DNA of 15,379 bases. It comes from Gracilaria caudata (Eukaryota > Rhodophyta > Florideophyceae > Gracilariales > Gracilariaceae). Position numbers and translations under genes: made by a program. The stretch spans positions 1-15,379 of the forward strand of contig JASCIV010000641.1 in assembly GCA_030374735.1 (NCBI GenBank), in the 5' to 3' direction. Positions within the stretch are counted from its first letter, which is position 1. Each line of letters begins with the position of its first letter. Below are positions 1 to 9,941 of this stretch, one piece after another. The notes under the pieces were generated by a model. The model saw only the letters and a program-made list of their open reading frames with translations, did no database searches and was not told where the DNA came from.

Positions 1-802
1 CAGTAGGGTCCGTGCGAAGCCGGGCGTAAATCCGGGGGACCCCGTACTACGGTGTAGCCGGAGGAAAAGAGGGGCGAATCGGCGATACCAAACCGACGAT
101 GTCGGGCGATCGGCACTCCGGTGCAGTATCCGTAATCACTGCAATGATCAAAACGATCAGCGAACGAGCCGCACTAGCGAAGTACAGACTCGTGTGAGCG
201 GGAATATGCCCCGTGACAATGGGTCCAATCCTGAATATCAGGTCAGAGTACAAAGAACCGTACTACGGAAATAATAACAAGAAAACAAATAAACAAAAAA
301 AGAAAAAACCGTAACGACGGATTCAGTAACTCTTCAGTTGTAGAGGTGGTTGGCTTCTCCGTATCACGACGGCAATCCCCGCGATGGGGCCATATCCGTG
401 CGCAAGCGGCAAGAAGTCAGAGCCAAGGCCTCCTTGGAGGTTTACTTCCCCGTACAGTGGCAGGGGTCTTGCCACTATATATACGGCTAACAAAAATATC
501 AAGAAAATATCTATGACATCCGGCACTGCCGGCCACTACACCACACGTGGCAACCTTGCCGTCCCTTGCCACGACGCATCCGCCAGTGCGGCCTATTGCA
601 CACGTGTGCAATTCATACTACCCTTCAAAGGGAAGTCCCAAATGTGGGCAAAATAGCCAATAGCCTCTCATAATACGAGGGTATTTGACCGGAAACGGAT
701 CATGACTGCCATCCACGAATATATCCCACAAGAGCATTTTGCACTACAGCACTGGCGGCGGCAGTATGCAACACGGACGGAAAAGCGAACGCAATGAATG
801 AC
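1..802. other. Gene-free stretch at window start
   Basis: No reading frame here has recognisable protein similarity; the short open frames on both strands look like chance. An 11-base word, CCGTACTACGG, occurs twice in the same orientation at 42-52 and 258-268. The stretch 280-310 is A-rich. A group of short perfect inverted repeats lies at 456-610 and is listed separately. The stretch lies just downstream of the minus-strand gene that ends at 803, so it may include the outer part of a decayed transposon, but I found no matching terminal repeat. Confidence 0.6.
456..610. repeat. Cluster of short perfect palindromes
   Basis: Three perfect inverted repeats lie within 155 bases. AGTGGCA at 456-462 pairs with TGCCACT at 470-476 around a 7-base loop and is followed at once by an alternating AT run. 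CGTGGCAA at 546-553 pairs with TTGCCACG at 566-573 around a 12-base loop. The 14-base sequence at 597-610 is a perfect palindrome centred on CACGTG. The first two stems share GTGGCA/TGCCAC. They could be protein-binding sites, a subterminal transposon region or chance; the sequence does not decide. Confidence 0.6.
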
Positions 803-1473
803 TCAGTTCTTTGATTTGTCGAGCATGCGTGTGATCGTGTCCTCAATCGTTGAAGCAACCATCGCTTGGATGCTATTGCGGCTGCGCTCTACGATTTCTT
901 TCACCAACGACTCGATTTCTCTATCCGCTGCCGCCATCTATTGCCTCACCCGACTAGTCTGGGCGTCCTGAAAGTCTAGTGAACTCCTTCCCAAATTCTT
1001 CATAGTGTCCTGAAGCTCCGTCTCACGTCGCTTGGCAGGTGTAATATATGGTCTACTCACCCTCCGCTTTTGCTGGTTTTGAGTAACATTATTGTTTCGA
1101 CTATCCGCATGATTCTGTTGCCCGGAAGGGCCTGACACAGATTCGTTTTCTTTTGCGCTCAGCCCAATGTGATCTTCGATATTGGAGTTATATCTCAGAG
1201 AAACCATTTTGGACAGTATCTCCTTTTGGATATTCTTGGCACGGCGACCGAACTCAAAACATGTGGGTTCACCCTTCGTTTTTGGTAGTAGAGCAGCTTG
1301 TCATACTTCTTCCTCAGTGCGACGGAACGACTTCGTGGTTTGTTATTATCTTGTGGGGACCGGTTGTAGTCGCGGTAGACTAATGCCCATCCATTCATAC
1401 CTGTTGGTTCGTGTTCCTCAATGATGTCTAAGAGTAGATTACCATCGTGCACGGTATAGTACCACGTGTTCAT
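803..1473 (-). pseudogene. Myb/SANT-like DNA-binding protein, broken
   Basis: Read on the minus strand from the ATG at 1473, the N-terminal part looks like the Myb/SANT-like proteins of protist and algal transposons: an HDGNLLLDIIEE segment, a conserved GMNGWALVY stretch, then RSRSVALRKKYDKLL. This is a trihelix-like fold that probably binds DNA. A one-base shift near the A run at 1256-1259 restores GRRAKNIQKEIL, as expected next in this family. The middle is polar and low in complexity. An in-frame TAG at 938-940 follows RVRQ, but the same frame continues with a helical tail beginning MAAADREIESLVKEI and ends at the TGA at 803-805. The stop can be explained as a changed Gln codon. The transposon family it served is unknown; it lies next to, and is transcribed away from, the pogo-like transposase. 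Family assignment is from pattern memory only. Confidence 0.7.
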
Positions 1474-2314
1474 TTTGCTGTCTTTCTAGCCTTTTTTCTT
1501 TCCTTCTTACTGGCTTTAGCTGTTTCTACGGCTTCTAGTTCTGCTCTGGCGGCACTTGAGGGTTTTGTGGCGATTGCTGTGCCAACAAGGGCTGTTCTTC
1601 GTATGGAAGCTGGTCGTCGCGTTGCTTTTGTTCGGGATGCAAACATGCGGGGTCTGGCTCTCTGGTGACTGGGTCTCGTCAAGGTCACCCCACTTGTGGT
1701 CGTTGTTTTCTGCCAGCAAGTACTCTTCCTCTCCAATGTTTACGAGATTCCGAATTCGCAGCATTTGGCGGTTCATTATGTTTAGAAGCGATCTTTCTTA
1801 TTGAAGTGTATAATTCAACGCGCGCTTTTTGCTCACGCTCTGCATTGCTCGGAACCGAAACGGCAGTTGCATCCATCGAAGTGGTCGCCACGTCAGGACT
1901 GATCGCGTCTTATGCATCGCTTGCAATAAACACGCGATGATTTCAGACAATAATGTGTAACCACTCTGGTTCTGTCCCGTCAGCGCGGCAAATACTTCTC
2001 CAGTCACCTTTAGAAAAGTACTGTGGGGTACCCTGGACGTTAAGCGGGTGCCCTTGTATTGAGACAACGCAACATATTTGATTGAGCGGTCGTTTTTGAC
2101 AACAATCCACCTTATGGCCAAGTTTATGTCATCTTTTACAAACTTAATGATGGCAAACTCGGCTGATGCCATATTCAAACGTCCGGGGCTGTCCCCGTCG
2201 TCAATCCCCATGTTACGCAGGGGGTGATTCTGTATCAACCGCCACCGCTGGCGACCAAAACATCGTGCAAGCGCGAAAGATGTAGACCAGTCTCCCAAAT
2301 TCCGTTCCGGCCAT
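1470..2314 (-). pseudogene. Unrecognised decayed gene upstream of the Myb-like gene
   Basis: I do not recognise this protein. A likely start is the ATG at 2314 (MAGTEFG), with a frameshift soon after. The best-looking coding segment runs about 2298-1920 and includes MASAEFAIIKFVKDDINLA and PHSTFLKVTGEVFAALTG. The reading then moves to another frame (SMDATAVSVPSNAEREQKA), then to VNIGEEEYLLAENNDHKWGD, then to a Gln/Pro-rich stretch, and ends in a basic helical tail (ELEAVETAKASKKERKKAR) with a TGA at 1470-1472. At least three frame changes are needed. The final TGA overlaps the ATG of the Myb-like gene (ATGA), so the two may once have been one protein or a co-transcribed pair. Codon-level coherence suggests real former coding sequence, probably of a transposon. 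Confidence 0.45.
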
Positions 2315-2765
2315 AAGTAAAGACCTCAGTCAATTGTCTCCATCGGTCCTGCAAACGCGCACCACCTCCTTCGAAAAGACTTCTAAGTCCCCACCAACAA
2401 ATTCAAACCTCCGTGCGCCCACCAGACTACGCTCTTGTGAGAATATGGCTCTACTGATCATCAAAATCCTGCAATCCTTGTTAATGCAGGATATTCTCAA
2501 GGCTCTTTGTTCCCGCTTTTGCAGCTGTTACAGACCACATGGAAAAGGAACAAACACAACAGCAGCAATGAGTGTACAGAAGCGCTTTTGGCAAATTCAC
2601 ACCACCGGTCAGAACCAAACAGAGTAGCGCACAACAACACCAAACAGTATAAAATGTGAAAAGCAGATACGAGGTAGGACTGCTTCACTCTCAAACAGTG
2701 CTACAAGAATCAAGAGTAGAATCAGTCGCAGAATTCCCCATCATGCCGGTAATGTCGTTCTCGAC
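2315..2765. other. Gene-free gap with a nested hairpin
   Basis: This spacer separates two divergent broken genes and would hold their promoters. GAGAATAT at 2439-2446 pairs with ATATTCTC at 2491-2498, and inside it CCTGCA at 2468-2473 pairs with TGCAGG at 2485-2490, making a nested inverted repeat. I see no convincing coding sequence. Confidence 0.5.
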
Positions 2766-4036
2766 TTGCATGCCAGAGACCAATGGTACGGCGAAGACAA
2801 ACGGTATCACCGTGGTATTGTGTACATTCGTCGTGGGCTCTCTTTCAGTAAAGCAGCAGCAAAAGTGCATGTTGCTCTAAGTACCCTCTGGTACAGATAT
2901 ACGCACCAGGGAGCAACCAAGGATCAAACATCACATGCAAGGTCTTTAACAGCCAACGAAGAAGACCGTGTCGTACGCGTTATACGGCATTACGCAATGC
3001 ACGGGAGACCGCTAACCAGGACGGACCTCATGGATGTAGTAGAAAATATGGTTAAGAACTTCCCAGCATGGCGAAAAAGAAAGATTCGCTTCGTGAATGG
3101 AAGATCGGGACGCAATATCTGCTGCTTGTTTGAAAGAAGACATTCGGACCAGATCACGTTTGTGAGGCCTCAGGGCCAAGAAGCTGTGCGATACCGAGCC
3201 ACCAATGCGGTATCCTTGGTGGCCCATTTCGCGAAGATCGAGCACATTTGCCAGACTCAGAACATTGATGCCAGGCGTATTATTAATGCGGATGAGACCG
3301 GTATCTCCGCGTGGAACGAGAAGAAGAGTTCCAAGACACGAGCTTATGCTACAAGAAGACAGAAGCTTTTGACTTGTAATTGGGCCTTCAAGAACATCAA
3401 TCGAATTACCATGCTCGCTGCAGTACACGGTAATGGACATGTGTCGCGCCCAATGTTCGTTCTCAAAGGGGCCAAGTTGCAGTCGAGGTCAATTTGGAGG
3501 AAACTCTCGGACTCCGAGATAACTGAGAGCATTGCAGACTGCCTTCCCCGCCAGGCTCTTGTGACGACGAAGAAGGACATTGCGTCTGCTAACTGGGAGA
3601 ATTTCTACACCTGGGCGAGTTGATTGATCAATGATACCGCGGATTTGCGAGCAAACGGGCGGAAGTTGCTTCTCATTTATGACGGATATCGATCCCATCT
3701 TTCTCTTTTTGTGTTGGAGATGTACCGCGTCAACGGAATCATCGCCTATGCTCTTCCGTCGCACACAAGTGGAACGACACAGCGCTTAGATTTGACTGTC
3801 TTCCCAGCATTTAAGGCACGCTTTTGGGGACTGGTGCAGGAAGTGGCCACTGTGTTTGGGTTGATCGCGTTCTTGACGAGTTTGACGTCTGCAAAGTCAT
3901 CTCTCGGGCACATGAGGAGACATTTACTCACAATAATATATCTGGAGGGTTTTCTAAGGCCGGAATATGTCTCCTGGATGAGTATCGACTGTTCTTTCAA
4001 GCGCGCCTCCACACTTGGACGGAGCCAACGGCATAA
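2766..4036 (+). pseudogene. Pogo-like (Tc1/mariner superfamily, DDE_1 type) transposase, broken
   Basis: A cut-and-paste transposase with the layout of the pogo/jerky group. Near the N-terminus, GLSFSKAAAKVHVALSTLW is the Psq-type helix-turn-helix. The catalytic core follows: the first Asp in NADETGISAW (codon 3291), the second in IYDGYRSH (codon 3681), and the third in SHTSGTTQRLDLTVF (codon 3789). The last two are 35 residues apart, giving DD35D. An in-frame TGA at 3621-3623 splits the protein after FYTWAS while the frame continues. Near 3855 a frameshift moves the conserved tail (RVLDEFDVCKVISRAHEE, then ISGGFSKAGICLLDE) into another frame, ending at 4036. The start is uncertain: the frame opens without a nearby ATG, and an ATG at 2770 would need a one-base shift to reach RDQWYGEDK. 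I found no terminal repeats, so the element's limits are unknown. It is unlikely to be active as read. Confidence 0.92.
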
Positions 4037-4862
4037 CATCCTTGGACAAGATGGTGGAAATGTTAGACTTTCGTAGACATTGCACCGCCGCCGAAATCCT
4101 ATAAATCGCGGTTGCCACATCATTTGGTTTCTTGGAAACTGTGGAGGGGGCGGTGGTTACTGGTAAAAAAGCTGTGACTTTGCTGAAGGAAAGAGATGCA
4201 AAATGGAGGAGTTAATTAGCGAGAAGTCGTGCAGAAAAATAACGCGTTCGGAACGAAGAAAAGGCTTGTCGCGTTCAAAAGCGGAAGGCAAGAAAAGCGT
4301 TTGAAGTGCATCGCGCAAAGGTTCGGGCTGACAGTTATGGACTTCCTGTGATTCTAGTCTGCTCTCTTTAGAAGGGAAGAGTTTTGGTTTGAATGTCAAC
4401 ACAAAACTTGTGTTGGCAAGTGGGGATTGTGATGGGAGGCAACGGCAACTCTGCACGGGAAAAAAAGATATCTCGATTGGTTTTATTTAATTTATCAAGT
4501 ATGCGTATAAATACTGATTGTCGGTGGTACTTAAGGTTGGGAACTCTCGAACGGAAAATTGCGTCCACTATCTAACTTATTAAAAAGTGGCTTTTGCTGA
4601 GCGGTCTTATCAGTTTGACAAATTCTTGCATTTGAATCGCATTTAGGACTCATTTCTCGTTGTGCGTCGTCGTTTTGCGTGTCGTTTAGGCTCAACTTTG
4701 TAGAAAACGACTCGCCTGAATTTTAGTGTTCAAGATTTTAGGGTATCCTTACCATACAGTAGCAATTTTCGATTGCCTCGAGCGTGCGCTGCAGTGGCGC
4801 TTTCTGAGCATGGCGCAACAGCAGCACGTGTGTGGAAGCGCAAACGAGCGCAGCACGCTTCC
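4037..4862. other. Gene-free stretch left of the Harbinger element
   Basis: No open frame here resembles a protein. TATA-like words occur near 4101 (ctataaatcg) and 4505 (gtataaatac), but nothing ties them to a gene. The last 70 bases before the element are rich in GCGC and GCAGC words. This is the pre-existing DNA into which the Harbinger element appears to have inserted. Confidence 0.5.
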
Positions 4863-4865
4863 TGA
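4863..4865. repeat. Left target-site duplication, TGA
   Basis: The triplet TGA directly precedes the first G of the left terminal repeat and recurs at 15016-15018 directly after the right repeat. PIF/Harbinger elements make 3-bp duplications, usually TWA and more loosely TNA; TGA fits TNA. Because target choice is biased, a chance match between two unrelated insertions is far from impossible. Confidence 0.8.
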
Positions 4866-4906
4866 GGGCCGTTCTTAACTAGGCGTGGATTCGCAAATGT
4901 GGACGC
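4866..4906 (+). repeat. Left terminal inverted repeat
   Basis: The first 22 bases, starting GGGCCGTTCTTAACTAGG, match the reverse complement of the right end perfectly. The pairing continues through ATTCGC and AAT to GACGC with two mismatches and one 2-base gap, giving an arm of about 41 bases. A GGGCC start is common in PIF/Harbinger elements. Confidence 0.95.
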
Positions 4907-5486
4907 GAATATATTGAGTGGTTCAAAGTTTCAACTTCTGTAATGATTGAACACCTCCGCCACGTGTATGCCCCATAATCGCAGTGGGCCTTCTCCTGTC
5001 GTCATGGGCTTTCATCCCCTCCCCGGATTGTGTGCACAGTGATCAGAACGCAGCAAGCAATTGATCCGCACCAAATTGCAAGACTCCAAGAGTACCAGAA
5101 TGCTGCTATGTGACGGATCGGTGTTCAACATCCGCTGCGCAGCAATAGCAAAAGCGCCGCTCTACGCCAAATTACCAACAATGAGGGGGATCAAAGTTTT
5201 TGCGCAAGTTCTGCGTTGCTTCTGCGTCAGTTTGCGTTGGTACGCCGGCGTCGCAGCAATAATAATGGCTACTACAACGGTTAACGAGTATGTGAGCGCT
5301 CTTGACTTTTCCAGCACCCCGCAACCTTTACATAAGCCTTCGCATTTTCTCCAATCGTCTACGTTCTCCAACCTGTACGTGGTTTAGCGATCAATTCCTT
5401 CTTCAAAGTCTTATTCACTTTGATCTTGAGCGCTTTATTGAGAACAAAGTTGGTAGCACATTAACACATCCTCTTCTCTCCCAGCG
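4907..5486. promoter_or_regulatory. 5' region of the Harbinger transposase, with possible leader intron acceptor
   Basis: There is no convincing coding sequence between the left repeat and the transposase start. Bases 5469-5484 form a pyrimidine tract ending in CAG (ctcttctctcccag), with a TTAAC word just before it, directly upstream of the ATG at 5487. This looks like a 3' splice site, so a leader intron is possible. Around 5205-5245 there are imperfect repeats of a TTCTGCGT/TTTGCGTT word. A promoter should lie here, but I cannot point to it. Confidence 0.4.
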
Positions 5487-6761
5487 ATGTCGGCGATAAT
5501 TCAATCCAATTTCTCGTCCTTTCTGTGGCAGTCGTGCATGGTGGTAGATCTGTACTGCTGTGCGCTTGAAGTCTCTACGAAATCGCTTGGGGTTCTCAAG
5601 GCTCCTCGACGCAGGCAAAAACCCATGCAGAAACGCACTGCTTCAATGGCATCTATTGCTGCTCGCCTTAATGAAAGAGTGTTTAAGAGGGCCTTTCGTG
5701 TGTCGAAAGAAGAGTTTTCTGTCTTGGAGAAGAAGGTTGCTCCATTTATCAAGAAAGACGCGAGCGCAGCGGCAAAGTTCAAGAAAGATGTCATTGGTGT
5801 AGGCGAAAGGCTAGGAATAACTTTGCGCATGCTTTCTGGCTGTTCATATCTAGACTGCGTTATAGGATTTCAGGTGGGAGTATCATCAGTGTACTCCGTT
5901 TTTCACGAGACTCGAAGGGCATTACAACACGTTCTAAAGCTCCCGGGTCTCCCGCAAACGGAAGAGGACCTTACGGAGCTAGCACTCGGATTCAAACATT
6001 CGAGACGTGTCATGAGTCGTTTAACGGGATGTGTGGGTGCAATTGACGGAATTGCGATGAGAATTAAGAAGCCGTCCTGTCCACATGCGGCGGCTTTCTA
6101 TTCTAGAAAAGGCTTTCATTCGCTACCTGTGCAAGCTTTGGTGGATTCCCAGTATAGGTTTTTGGATGTCTCTATCAGGTGCGTGGGATCAACGCACGAT
6201 GCACTTGCGCATGCTGTGTCAGAACTGGGCAAGTACTTGGCTGAAGGTAAGTTAGCGGTGGAGTTCTGGATTGCTGGTGACGAGGCTTACATTTGCACTG
6301 AAAGCCTTATTACTCCTATACCATTCTCTCAGTTGAGATATTGGTATCAAGATGGCTTTAACTTTCATTTGTCTTCTCTTAGAGTCCACGTTGAGCAGGC
6401 ATTTGGCATTCTGGTGGCGCGCTGGCGCATTCTGGCGAAACTTGACTACGAGGTGGACATTTGCGCGGAAATCATTTGCTTGTGTATGAAGCTACACAAC
6501 TTCTGCATTGACAACCGCGGCGTTACTTTGAAAGAGCTGACAGAGGAAGAAGTATGTCAAAGAAACGAAGATGTTCGTTCCTGGTACGCTGTCTCAAAGG
6601 AGAGGACTTGGGACGTTTATGACTCGAATTCTGGTACGTCCCGACCACACACTGTCTCCATGAAGAGAGACTCTTTGGTGGAGATCGCTAGAGTGAATAA
6701 TCTGAGGAGACCGAGTGGATCTGGGGTACCAGATCGTTCTGGGGATTGGATTGAGAAGTAG
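5487..6761 (+). CDS. PIF/Harbinger transposase (HARBI1-like DDE nuclease), intact
   Basis: A 424-residue DDE transposase that would cut the element at its terminal repeats and insert it at 3-bp targets. The catalytic domain is complete: first Asp at residue 187 in GCVGAIDG, YSRKGFHSLPVQALVD at about 205-220, GSTHDA at 235-240, second Asp at 265 in AGDEAY, a TP motif at 276-277, Glu at 303 in RVHVEQAFGILVARW, then LHNFCID at 337-342. The last two catalytic residues are 37 apart. Residues 55-150 are a helical region typical of the family's N-terminal DNA-binding part. The start is the ATG at 5487, just after a splice-acceptor-like tract; Met at residue 47 or 54 could also serve. The frame ends in TAG with no premature stop or frameshift, unlike every other gene in the window. 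The final 80 residues are charged and unrecognised. Confidence 0.95.
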   Translation: MSAIIQSNFSSFLWQSCMVVDLYCCALEVSTKSLGVLKAPRRRQKPMQKRTASMASIAARLNERVFKRAFRVSKEEFSVLEKKVAPFIKKDASAAAKFKKDVIGVGERLGITLRMLSGCSYLDCVIGFQVGVSSVYSVFHETRRALQHVLKLPGLPQTEEDLTELALGFKHSRRVMSRLTGCVGAIDGIAMRIKKPSCPHAAAFYSRKGFHSLPVQALVDSQYRFLDVSIRCVGSTHDALAHAVSELGKYLAEGKLAVEFWIAGDEAYICTESLITPIPFSQLRYWYQDGFNFHLSSLRVHVEQAFGILVARWRILAKLDYEVDICAEIICLCMKLHNFCIDNRGVTLKELTEEEVCQRNEDVRSWYAVSKERTWDVYDSNSGTSRPHTVSMKRDSLVEIARVNNLRRPSGSGVPDRSGDWIEK

Positions 6762-6821
6762 TTGGTGGTAAAGGGTTGACACCCCGCATGGTAGCAAAAC
6801 AATACTGTCGCTCATCTATGA

Positions 6822-9800
6822 TTTCGGGACGCCAATGACAACCGTGTGCCTGGGAGCATCTTCATGTACGCCAGTTCATCACGTTATGATCCAACGAAAA
6901 ATGAGTCGCAAGGCGTTGAACACACACCTAGCGTTGATGCAGCACACAAAGGCGAGCATGTTTCGCAGCCTGAATTTAAAGAGAGTAATGAAAACCAATC
7001 AGGCCCGTGGACAAGAAGGCTGCTGTACAGATCTGTGGGACTCTAGAGTCCCAGAGCAATTTCTCCAAATGGCGAAGAAATGTATCGCATGGTCACTGTT
7101 CCGAAGACGTATACATATTCGATGCCATTGAGGCCTCAAAGATCGTACACCCTTCGCGCGTTGATCAACTAATCATGATTACTCAAGGTCGCAACCTCCC
7201 AGCTGCCGATGACGACGGTCTTTCGGATCCCAGATTCGTGGTAGCCATGGGAGACAAGAGGACTGCCGGTTCCGTGCTGTGCCGTCGAACTGTTTCTCCG
7301 TTGTGGGAAGAATCTGTAGAAGTCACAGATATCAACATGACAGAGGAACAACAAGAACCCGATGTGAACGTTTTGATATATGATGATGACGACGACAGGG
7401 AGATTATGGAATACTTTGGAAGATCAATTATTCCCTGTGCGGAGCTGGACACGGCTGAGCCTTTCCTTCAGGTTGGAATGTGGTACTCCGTATTCTCGGT
7501 GAATCCTGGAGTTATTGTCGGTGAGATTCTCGCCGATTTCCAACTCATCCCAACAGAAGTTGCTATCGAGCGGCCTATGCCTGCACCACCATCTCCCATA
7601 CGCTCTGAATCCGTATTGGGGATTTCTTTGGTCGGTCTTCGCGACATAAAGTTCCTACGATACGCTGCCGGAAAGTTATGGGTGGAGTGTGCCATTTCAG
7701 CGGTCTCGCTCAAACCAGAGCAGTCGAAGCGGAGTGCTATCCTACAGCAACGGGCGTATGAAGGCAACTGTAACATTCTGGATGTGCTCGGTTTGGGTAT
7801 TCAAATACCAGAGGATCTACGCATTGCTACAGCGCTCAATATCTATGTCTTTGCTGATTATGACCATTCCGAGACCGTCGATGTCGTAACGACAGCCTGT
7901 GTACCGCTTGAGAAGTGGCTCTCAGAGCATCACCGTCGGCTACTCACGGGAGAGACGCTGATTGAGGACTCCTTTGGAACAGATGCCCCAGTGCCCCAGC
8001 GTCTGTAGGACAGCAGTCGCAACTACAATTTCAAACGTAACGCCAGGCGCGCGGGTAAAGAGCCAATTGGAACAACGTCACTTTGTCTTCACGAATTCAA
8101 GTACCATGAGCGTCGCGAGCGAAAGAACATGTTGACCATGCACGAGAGCAAAAATGTTTTTGAGGTTGGCTTCATGAAGAAGGATGAGCAGAAGATCACT
8201 GAGGAAGAAAAGAAAAGCAAAGAACAAAATGGTGGTGGCGTTGCTGAGAAGGTATCCGCTGCGCTGGCGCCGATTCGCGCAGTGAAGTACAAGATTGCTA
8301 ATATACTTGCAGATAGGATGCCAGATATAGCTCAAGCGCTCGGAATAGAAGTTGACGAGGATGTTTCACTATCATCGCTTCTAAATGTTGAGGACGAGAA
8401 GATAGACTATGATGGCACAAAGCATTTGAAAAGGACTCAGGGTTCTTGCCCTGTGGAGCTAGAATCGGATTTCAGCGAACCGGCTTATGGTGAGTTCCTC
8501 CTTTCCCGTGGTGACAATCCATTGTCGGGCAACACAATCGGAAGACTTCAGTACACAGAAAATGGACAACGAAACAGAGCCGCATTTCCACCTATTCTTC
8601 CCTTTGACGAGGTGCGTAGCACTCGGACTTCTGTCTTCAGGGAAAAGAAGCGAGCAGCATTGGAGGGCTCGCGCCCTGCGGTTGGGAAGGTTAAGGTCCG
8701 TCTCAATGTCGTTAAGGTCGGGAAAAAGAGACGATGATGAAACGAGAAAGGTCCGGCTGACATCCCCTCGCTCATTCGACCGAGACTTTGTGCCGACGGA
8801 AGTGGTTGTTCGTGTGTACGTGCTTCGCGGCATAAACGTGCAACAGATTGGTGCGCAATGCAACCCGTATCTCACCGCACGGTTTTATGGTCGATATCCT
8901 GGCCTCTATACTCAAAAGCACCATCCCATCATAGACGACGATAACCTGAACTTCTTTGAAATGTTTGAGAGTTGCGTGAAGATGCCCGGAGGCTCTGTGC
9001 GTCTCGAGGTGAAGGAGCGGATGCTTTCGGAAGCTGTTCTGCCAATAAGCTACCCGATGATGACACGAAAGGAAGAAGGAAATCCCGAATCGGGTGTGTG
9101 CAACGGGAAGTTGTATACAGAAGTGCCAGTGAACATCGGAAAGTTGGGCTTTGGCTGGTCAGAGACCATAGGCGAAACTGTCATCGATCTTGATGCGCGC
9201 TGGTACAACTCTGCGTGGCGTTCACTGGCCAGAACCCCAGTGCAAACTCGTTCTTTGTACTCTAAGGACTCTGTGAATCTCAAAGGCCAGTTGGAAACCT
9301 TCATCGATATATTTGATGCGAAAGAAGTTGATAGGTGGCCGAAAATGTTTAGGCCCATGCCGATTTCGAAGCCAGATCAGGAGACGTACAAAATGCGAGT
9401 TGTGGTCTACAAGATTAGGGATTGCGTGCTGCCTTATCGACTCATGAAGAATGACCCAGCCAAACTGTGCGCTTTCTACGTTCAGGCTCGTCTGGGCAAT
9501 CGCTCAGATGATGAAAGGAAGATGATACCTGCAAGTACGTCGCAGATGGTGTTACGGAGTTTAACAGGAGGCTGAAGTGGTCCTTGAAGTTACCCTCCCT
9601 AGATGTGAAACCGCGTCTCAAGCTTCAGATCTTTGACGACACGAGCCTTGGTCTGGGTTCTGATCAGCTTTGCGCAGTGGCGGATATCAAACTACGGTCA
9701 CTGTTAGATGAGATTGTCATAACAAAGCAGCCCATCATCAAGAAGAAGCAGTGGGTGAATATGGAACATCCGAATCATGCTGATGTTCAGACTCGCAGTC

Positions 9801-9941
9801 AGATCTCATTTGAGCTGACAACCGCGGAGATGGCAGCCAAAAAGAAGTGCTTTGAGGGCAGATGCGGGTAAAAGAAGCGCAACTCCAAGACTACATCCTG
9901 CCTGTGCCCTTCCGACCAGCTGCCTTTTCTTTGTACAGACC
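6822..9941 (+). pseudogene. Ferlin C-terminal half (C2C to C2F), broken and truncated
   Basis: Ferlins are multi-C2 tail-anchored proteins in Ca2+-linked membrane fusion and repair. The order matches the second half of the family: C2C at about 7160-7560 (NLPAADDDGLSDPRFVV, later LIYDDDDD and WYSVFSV); C2D at about 7605-7935 (ISLVGLRDIKFL, KLWVECAI); a charged KKDEQKITEEEKK linker from about 8174; the pre-C2E segment CPVELESDFSEPAYGEFLL; C2E at about 8797-9215 (VVVRVYVLRGINVQQ, IGETVIDLDARW); and C2F at about 9385-9760 (MRVVVYKIRDCVLP, EFNRRLKWSLKLP). C2A, C2B, FerA and the Dysf region are absent. Damage: a shift at the CCC at 7004-7006, an in-frame TAG at 8006-8008, a shift in the A5 run at 8723-8727, a shift near 9518, and another break near 9870. 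After DYILPVPFRPAAFSLYRP the match stops without the expected membrane anchor. Bases 6822-7003 are less certain as ferlin. Confidence 0.88.

Noticed and set aside
323..656. Short open frames on both strands near the window start
   Set aside because: They overlap each other, have no recognisable similarity and lie in a palindrome-rich stretch.
2334..2627. Open frame of 97 codons
   Set aside because: The composition looks random, with no motif; it lies in the spacer between two divergent genes.
5061..5387. Open frame of 108 codons upstream of the transposase
   Set aside because: No similarity, and it is not in frame with the transposase. It could be a leader exon, but nothing supports that.
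8718..8730. Programmed ribosomal frameshift at the A5 run in ferlin
   Set aside because: Ferlins are not known for this, no stimulatory structure is evident, and the gene has other breaks.
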